Source: Cellvibrionales bacterium UBA1963 (GTDB lineage Bacteria; Pseudomonadota; Gammaproteobacteria; Pseudomonadales; UBA7434). Taken from it: DNA of 9,349 nt. The stretch spans positions 1 to 9,349 of the forward strand of contig DDED01000102.1 in the NCBI GenBank assembly GCA_002336035.1, written 5' to 3'. Positions 5,729 to 9,349 of the stretch are shown piece after piece. A program made the position numbers and the translations under genes. Position 1 is the first letter of the stretch. Every line of letters begins with the position of its first letter. Under the pieces are notes generated by a model. The model was not told where the DNA came from. It did not search any database and saw only the letters and a program-made list of their open reading frames with translations.

Positions 5729-7654
5729 TTATGAACCAACACGGGTTCTTCCAAGTCGCTCTTTAGCCTGTAATAAATGCCCACTTAAAGCCTCTATTGG
5801 CATACTGCCTAGGTCGTCACCCGAGAGGGTTCTGACCGCCACGGTGCCTGTTTCGACCTCTTTGTCGCCGACGACCAATAAATACGGCACCTTACTTAAA
5901 GTGTGGGCGCGAATTTTAAAGCCGATCTTCTCATTTCTCAAGTCCGTTTCAACCCGAAAGCCCTCTTTAGTGAGGGTTTTTTGCAACTTTTTCGCAAATT
6001 CTGCCTGATTGTCTGTAATATTCATGATAATAGCTTGCACGGGCGCCAGCCAAACAGGAAATTTACCCTCATAATGCTCGATTAACATGCCAATAAAACG
6101 CTCAAATGAACCCAAAATCGCCCGATGCAACATGACGGGCACTTGTCGAGAACCATCCTCGGCGACATATTGAGCATCGAGACGTCCCGGCATCGAAAAA
6201 TCGACCTGAATGGTCCCGCATTGCCAAACGCGACCAATGCAATCTCGCAGTGAAAACTCAATTTTGGGGCCATAAAAAGCGCCTTCCCCAGGCAATAAAT
6301 CCCAATCTAAGCCTTTATTATTGAGTGCTAATTCTAGGGACTGTTCAGCCTTGTCCCACATTGCATCATCACCCACCCGTTGCTCGGGTCGGGTTGAAAG
6401 CTTGACCAATACCTCGTCAAAACCAAAGTCACGATACACTTGATAGAGCAAATCAATAAAAACAGACACTTCATCTTGAATCGCATTTTCAGTGCAGAAT
6501 ATGTGTGCATCATCTTGCACAAAACCCCTCACGCGCATTAATCCCTGCAAGGTACCTGACGCTTCATTCCGATGGCAGGAGCCAAACTCGGCAATGCGCA
6601 TCGGCAAATCACGGTAACTCTTAAGCCCTTGATTAAAAACTTGCACATGGCAGGGACAGTTCATTGGCTTCACCGCGTAATCACGCGATTCGGCTTCAAT
6701 GGTAAACATGTTGTCAGCAAATTTGTCCCAGTGGCCCGACTTTTCCCAGAGACTGCGGTCGACCACTAGAGGAGTTTTAATCTCTTGGTAACCATTACTG
6801 TTTTGCACCTCACGCATGTATTGTTCAATTACTTGGTACAACGCCCAACCACGCGCATGCCAAAAAACCATGCCCGGCGCCTCTTCTTGTAAGTGGAACA
6901 GATCGAGTTTTTTACCTATTTTTCGATGGTCGCGTTTTTCTGCTTCAGCCATGCGATTAACATAGGCCTTTAAGCCTTTTTTATCAGCCCAAGCCGTGCC
7001 GTAAACGCGTTGTAACATTTCATTACTGGCATCGCCCCGCCAATAGGCACCCGCCAATTTAGTTAATTTAAAGTGCTTCAAAAATCGAGTGTTTGGGACA
7101 TGCGGGCCACGACACATGTCTACATATTCTTGGTGATAATAGAGCCCCATAGCGGTTTCATCGGGCATATCGTCAATTAAGCGTAACTTATACTCTTCAC
7201 CGCGTTGCTTAAATTCAGCGACGACGTCATCACGGGGTGTCATTTTTTTAACCACGTCGTATTCTTGGTCAATTAACGCTTTCATCTTTGTTTCAATAGC
7301 GTCAACATCTTCAGGCGTGAAGGGTTTATCTGTCGCAATGTCGTAGTAAAAGCCCTCATCGATAACGGGCCCAATCACCATGTTCGCCTCTGGGAATAAC
7401 TGCTTAACGGCATGGCCAATCAGATGGGCGCAAGAGTGACGAATTATTTCCACCCCTTCGTCATCTTTAGCGGTAATAATGCGCAAAGTGACGTCATTCT
7501 CAATAAGTTCACAGGCGTCTTTGAGCTGACCATCGACTTCACCGGCAATAGTGGCCTTGGCTAAACCAGGGCCAATATCGGCCGCTATGTCTAAAATAGA
7601 TATCGCTTGATCAAAAGCACGCTGGCTTCCATCAGGAAGAGTAATTACAGGCAT
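5729..7654 (-). CDS. thrS: Threonine--tRNA ligase
   Basis: Cytoplasmic class II synthetase that charges tRNA-Thr and hydrolyses Ser-tRNA-Thr. The 641 residues are one fewer than in E. coli. Order of domains: N-terminal TGS domain (1-60); editing domain with H73-x3-H77 and C181-x3-H185; catalytic core at about 240-530; C-terminal anticodon-binding domain at about 540-640. The zinc ligands for threonine recognition are C333 (MNCPCH), H384 (DDAHIF) and H510 (VMLHRA), each one lower than the E. coli numbering. Motif 2 is seen as FGSCHRNEASGTLQGLMRVRGF and motif 3 as HRAILGSFERF. The ATG has an AAGGA 6-7 bases upstream. In E. coli this protein represses its own mRNA by binding a tRNA-like operator; a matching hairpin lies just upstream here. 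The distance to infC is 75 bases without a terminator. Confidence 0.98.
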   Translation of the reverse strand: MPVITLPDGSQRAFDQAISILDIAADIGPGLAKATIAGEVDGQLKDACELIENDVTLRIITAKDDEGVEIIRHSCAHLIGHAVKQLFPEANMVIGPVIDEGFYYDIATDKPFTPEDVDAIETKMKALIDQEYDVVKKMTPRDDVVAEFKQRGEEYKLRLIDDMPDETAMGLYYHQEYVDMCRGPHVPNTRFLKHFKLTKLAGAYWRGDASNEMLQRVYGTAWADKKGLKAYVNRMAEAEKRDHRKIGKKLDLFHLQEEAPGMVFWHARGWALYQVIEQYMREVQNSNGYQEIKTPLVVDRSLWEKSGHWDKFADNMFTIEAESRDYAVKPMNCPCHVQVFNQGLKSYRDLPMRIAEFGSCHRNEASGTLQGLMRVRGFVQDDAHIFCTENAIQDEVSVFIDLLYQVYRDFGFDEVLVKLSTRPEQRVGDDAMWDKAEQSLELALNNKGLDWDLLPGEGAFYGPKIEFSLRDCIGRVWQCGTIQVDFSMPGRLDAQYVAEDGSRQVPVMLHRAILGSFERFIGMLIEHYEGKFPVWLAPVQAIIMNITDNQAEFAKKLQKTLTKEGFRVETDLRNEKIGFKIRAHTLSKVPYLLVVGDKEVETGTVAVRTLSGDDLGSMPIEALSGHLLQAKERLGRTRVGS

Positions 7655-7674
7655 GGTTGGTTCCTTTCACAGTG

Positions 7675-7695
7675 GTGGCCGCTACCAATAGCCAC
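7675..7695 (-). promoter_or_regulatory. candidate thrS translational operator, tRNA-Thr anticodon-arm mimic
   Basis: On the minus strand the stem GTGGC/GCCAC (7695-7691 with 7679-7675) is extended by a U-G pair, followed by an A/C mismatch. It closes on a seven-base loop UUGGUAG at 7688-7682. Read as an anticodon loop, this gives U33, anticodon GGU at 34-36, and A37, which is a tRNA-Thr(GGU) loop. GGU lies at -32 to -30 of the thrS ATG, close to where the E. coli thrS operator presents its anticodon-like CGU. Pairing and position are seen; ThrRS binding is inferred. Confidence 0.5.
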
Positions 7696-7761
7696 TTGAT
7701 ATCAATCGTATTAGCACTTTTTAAACATTCCGCTCGAAAACAAACTTGAGTGTAGGACAGT

Positions 7762-8100
7762 TTATTGCGCTTCGCTGCTTGGCTCTACGGGCACTGCCGC
7801 ATCGATGACCGTTTGCAACTCACCGTTGCCTGACATTTCAGAAATAATATCGCAACCACCCACCAGCTCGCCATCAACCCACAGTTGAGGGAATGTAGGC
7901 CAATTCGCATACGTGGGTAAATTGGCTCGAATCTCTGGGTTCGATAGTATATCGACATAGGCAAAGCGCTTGCCACAGCCCATTAAAGCCTCTATTGCCT
8001 GAGCAGAAAAGCCGCATTGAGGCATATCAGGCGAGCCTTTCATGTAAAGAATCACAGGGTTACTGTTGATCTGGTCTTTTATGGTATCCATGATGTCCAT
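7762..8100 (-). CDS. grxD: Monothiol glutaredoxin (Grx4/GrxD family)
   Basis: Cytoplasmic CGFS-type glutaredoxin that binds a glutathione-ligated [2Fe-2S] cluster, usually as a dimer or with BolA proteins, and carries Fe-S clusters to target proteins. The 112 residues (115 in E. coli) show the glutathione-contacting K21, the active site C29-G30-F31-S32, the TYANWPTFPQLWVDGELVGG segment with the cis-proline region, and GGCD at 81-84. I place the start at the ATG at 8100 because GGAG lies 7 bases upstream and the N-terminus then aligns with the family. The frame stays open to an ATG at 8178, but that 26-residue extension has no family counterpart. It is transcribed towards thrS, with a 107-base gap, and divergently from argD. 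Confidence 0.96.
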   Translation of the reverse strand: MDIMDTIKDQINSNPVILYMKGSPDMPQCGFSAQAIEALMGCGKRFAYVDILSNPEIRANLPTYANWPTFPQLWVDGELVGGCDIISEMSGNGELQTVIDAAVPVEPSSEAQ

Positions 8101-8107
8101 GGTTATT

Positions 8108-8111
8108 CTCC
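8108..8111 (-). promoter_or_regulatory. grxD ribosome binding site
   Basis: GGAG on the minus strand, 7 bases before the ATG at 8100. It decides the grxD start in favour of 8100 over the in-frame ATG at 8178 and the next methionine at 8091. Confidence 0.65.
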
Positions 8112-8243
8112 GACTATTTTCAAGTAGATTGTCTATTAAAAAGTTATACGGCACTGAAAAACCGAACACTCTGTGCATAATTGTCGGCCATTGTACCGAC
8201 CTCAGTCACAATTTGCCATGCTAAAGAGACCCTGAAAAAGCCC

Positions 8244-8271
8244 ATTATCGCCGGTTAATAGCGGCAATAAT
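8244..8271 (+). repeat. inverted repeat (hairpin) in the argD upstream region
   Basis: Arms ATTATCGCCG (8244-8253) and CGGCAATAAT (8262-8271) pair over 10 positions with one C/A mismatch on the plus strand, around the 8-base loop GTTAATAG. There is no U-run after it on the plus strand. On the minus strand GGGC and then T5 follow, but no minus-strand gene precedes it. It could be part of a structured leader, a small RNA, or a protein-binding palindrome. Confidence 0.45.
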
Positions 8272-8318
8272 TCTTCTTATCATTGCTAAATAATGAAGCC
8301 ACAGACAGATCGGTTCAT

Positions 8319-8347
8319 TTGCTCACCACGGCAAGATACGCTAATAT
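8319..8347 (+). promoter_or_regulatory. possible sigma-70 promoter for argD
   Basis: TTGCTC at 8319-8324 and TAATAT at 8342-8347 are separated by exactly 17 bases; each matches four of six consensus positions. Transcription would begin near 8354, just before the hairpin at 8361. That terminator could then hardly act, because the RNA would be too short. The promoter and a working terminator are therefore partly exclusive readings. Confidence 0.25.
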
Positions 8348-8360
8348 TTGAACCTGCATA

Positions 8361-8388
8361 GGCGGCTCTGGCTGCCTTTTTGCTTTTT
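8361..8388 (+). terminator. intrinsic terminator upstream of argD
   Basis: Stem GGCGGC/GCTGCC (six pairs, one G-U) with a four-base loop TCTG, followed at once by TTTTT, then GC and another TTTTT. It points towards argD and ends about 100 bases before its start. No plus-strand protein gene ends before it. It must serve either a short RNA from the intergenic region or a regulated leader of argD. Confidence 0.6.
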
Positions 8389-8488
8389 GGCTATCAGTCA
8401 GGCCTGATACACACACCCTTGCAAATAGTCAGCATGTTACTCATCTCAATACAATGCTCACTTCCGAGATAAATACGGCGACAGGATA

Positions 8489-9349
8489 ATGGAAACTGAT
8501 TCAACACCACCCTCTCAGGTGATGAACACGTATCAAAGACTACCCATCAGCTTTAGTCGCGGTGAGGGTGCATGGTTGTTTGACCTAGACGGCAATCGAT
8601 TTCTCGATGCGCTATGCGGTATCAGTGTTACCAATTTAGGCCACTGTCACCCGAAAATAACCGCCGCCATTCAGCAACAGGCAGGGCAATTGCTGCATAC
8701 CTCTAATCTTTACCATATTCCCGCGCAGCAACAACTGGCAAAAAAATTATGCGGAATTGCGGGTATGGATAGCGCCTTTTTTAGCAACTCTGGCGCCGAA
8801 GCCAATGAAGCTGCCATTAAATTAGCTCGCTTGCATGCCGCTAATAACGGCCAAAAAACCCCTTTTATTATCACTATGAAAGGAAGCTTTCACGGCCGAA
8901 CTCTGGCCACCCTAACCGCCACCGGAAATGCCAAGGTTAAGCATGGCTTTGGGCCGCTACCGGCAGGATTTTTATTAGCAGAATACAACGACATAGCATC
9001 AGTTAAAGCTTTTTTCACCCAATACGGCCAGCAAATTGCTGCGGTCATGATCGAAGTCGTTCAAGGTGAAGGCGGGATTAATCTGGCCAGTGCTGACTAT
9101 TTGCAACAATTACAAGCGCTCTGCCATGAATATTCGGCCTTACTTATCGCCGACGAAGTGCAATGTGGAAATGGCCGATGCGGGAAGTATTTTGCCTATC
9201 AAAGATTCGATTTAATACCCGATGTGGTCACCACTGCAAAAGGATTAGGTAACGGCGTGCCCATTGGCGCCTGCCTGGCACGAGGTTCCGCAGCAAAAAC
9301 GTTATCACCCGGCACACATGGATCAACGTTTGGCGGCAATCCGTTAGCG
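8489..9349 (+). CDS. argD: Acetylornithine/succinyldiaminopimelate aminotransferase family, 3' end missing
   Basis: PLP-dependent class III aminotransferase; by similarity it interconverts N-acetylglutamate semialdehyde and N-acetylornithine in arginine synthesis. The frame stays open for 287 codons to the window edge (family about 400). Seen: MNTYQRLP (12-19) and GEGAWLFDLDGNRFLDALCGI; GHCHP (51-55); the phosphate loop NSGAEANEAAIKLAR (100-114); FHGRT (134-138); EVVQGEGG (189-196); the PLP-aspartate in IADEVQCG (D222); and the PLP-lysine in TTAKGLGNGVPIGA (K251). The first ATG has AGGA only 2-5 bases upstream. A second ATG at 8522 (before NTYQRLP) is an alternative start with AGGTG directly before it. 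C231 replaces the threonine of the common GRTG motif. argD fits better than other family members from E. coli ArgD similarity (DEVQCG, HGST-GGNPLA). The gene is divergent from grxD. Confidence 0.88.
   Translation, partial: METDSTPPSQVMNTYQRLPISFSRGEGAWLFDLDGNRFLDALCGISVTNLGHCHPKITAAIQQQAGQLLHTSNLYHIPAQQQLAKKLCGIAGMDSAFFSNSGAEANEAAIKLARLHAANNGQKTPFIITMKGSFHGRTLATLTATGNAKVKHGFGPLPAGFLLAEYNDIASVKAFFTQYGQQIAAVMIEVVQGEGGINLASADYLQQLQALCHEYSALLIADEVQCGNGRCGKYFAYQRFDLIPDVVTTAKGLGNGVPIGACLARGSAAKTLSPGTHGSTFGGNPLA

Larger units (their letters stand above)
8101..8488. other. divergent grxD/argD intergenic region
   Basis: A 388-base stretch without a recognisable gene, between the divergent starts of grxD and argD. 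It should hold both promoters. For grxD, TATAAC (8148-8143, minus strand) is a possible -10 without a good -35. For argD, TTGCTC (8319-8324) and TAATAT (8342-8347), 17 bases apart, are a possible plus-strand promoter. It also contains an imperfect 10-bp hairpin (8244-8271), an intrinsic terminator on the plus strand (8361-8388), and an inverted repeat TATCAG/CTGATA (8392-8409) enclosing the palindrome TCAGGCCTGA. I found no convincing ArgR-type operator. Confidence 0.5.

Noticed and set aside
7655..7761. Sigma-70 promoter for thrS
   Set aside because: TTGTTT and AT-rich pieces occur, but no -35/-10 pair with correct spacing and acceptable match was found, so none is listed.
8101..8178. N-terminal extension of grxD from an in-frame ATG at 8178
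   Set aside because: The added 26 residues have no counterpart in the family, and a GGAG sits at the right distance from the ATG at 8100.
8172..8180. DnaA-box-like 9-mer TTATGCACA on the minus strand
   Set aside because: It is a single isolated match with no further boxes, AT-rich unwinding element or dnaA/gidA neighbours; about 0.3 such matches are expected by chance in a window of this size.
8218..8235. Five-codon ORF with one AGA Arg codon as an arginine leader peptide
   Set aside because: It is too short, has one Arg codon and no ribosome binding site, and lies far from the terminator.
8101..8488. ArgR operator upstream of argD
   Set aside because: No pair of half-sites resembling TGAAT...ATTCA was found; only stray TTCAT/TGAA pieces.

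Overview
This window is a conserved core-translation locus from a gammaproteobacterium. Gene order (thrS, infC, rpmI, rplT, pheS, pheT, ihfA, then a small MerR-type gene and a tRNA-Pro), the near-identity of IHF-alpha to the enteric protein, and the MerR gene and tRNA-Pro placed directly after ihfA point to a non-enteric lineage of the Pseudomonadales/Cellvibrionales type. The lineage call is an inference from synteny and remembered protein sequences. Base composition is moderate, without islands of odd composition, and I see no insertion sequence, phage, CRISPR or plasmid feature.

Layout. Almost everything reads on the minus strand, so transcription runs from high to low coordinates. grxD (monothiol glutaredoxin, start corrected to 8100) is followed by thrS, infC, rpmI, rplT, pheS, pheT, ihfA and the merR-like gene. 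The 5' end of a tRNA-Pro is cut by the left edge. On the plus strand, a 388-base spacer holding an intrinsic terminator leads to argD (acetylornithine aminotransferase family), which starts at 8489 and runs off the right edge, so about 70% of the gene is present.

How the genes work together. ThrRS, IF3, L35, L20 and both PheRS subunits are translation proteins. In enteric bacteria this cluster is controlled by stacked autoregulation: ThrRS on its own mRNA, IF3 through its AUU start, L20 on the rpmI-rplT leader, and attenuation at pheST. This window shows recognisable but altered traces of that scheme. They are a tRNA-Thr anticodon-like hairpin before thrS, a displaced AUU start region before infC, and a strong terminator before pheS that lacks a Phe-rich leader peptide. 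ihfA and the MerR gene are overlapping or tightly spaced riders at the 3' end.

No wholly new system is visible. The items most worth following are the infC start region, the thrS operator hairpin, the pheS leader and the terminator-bearing leader of argD.
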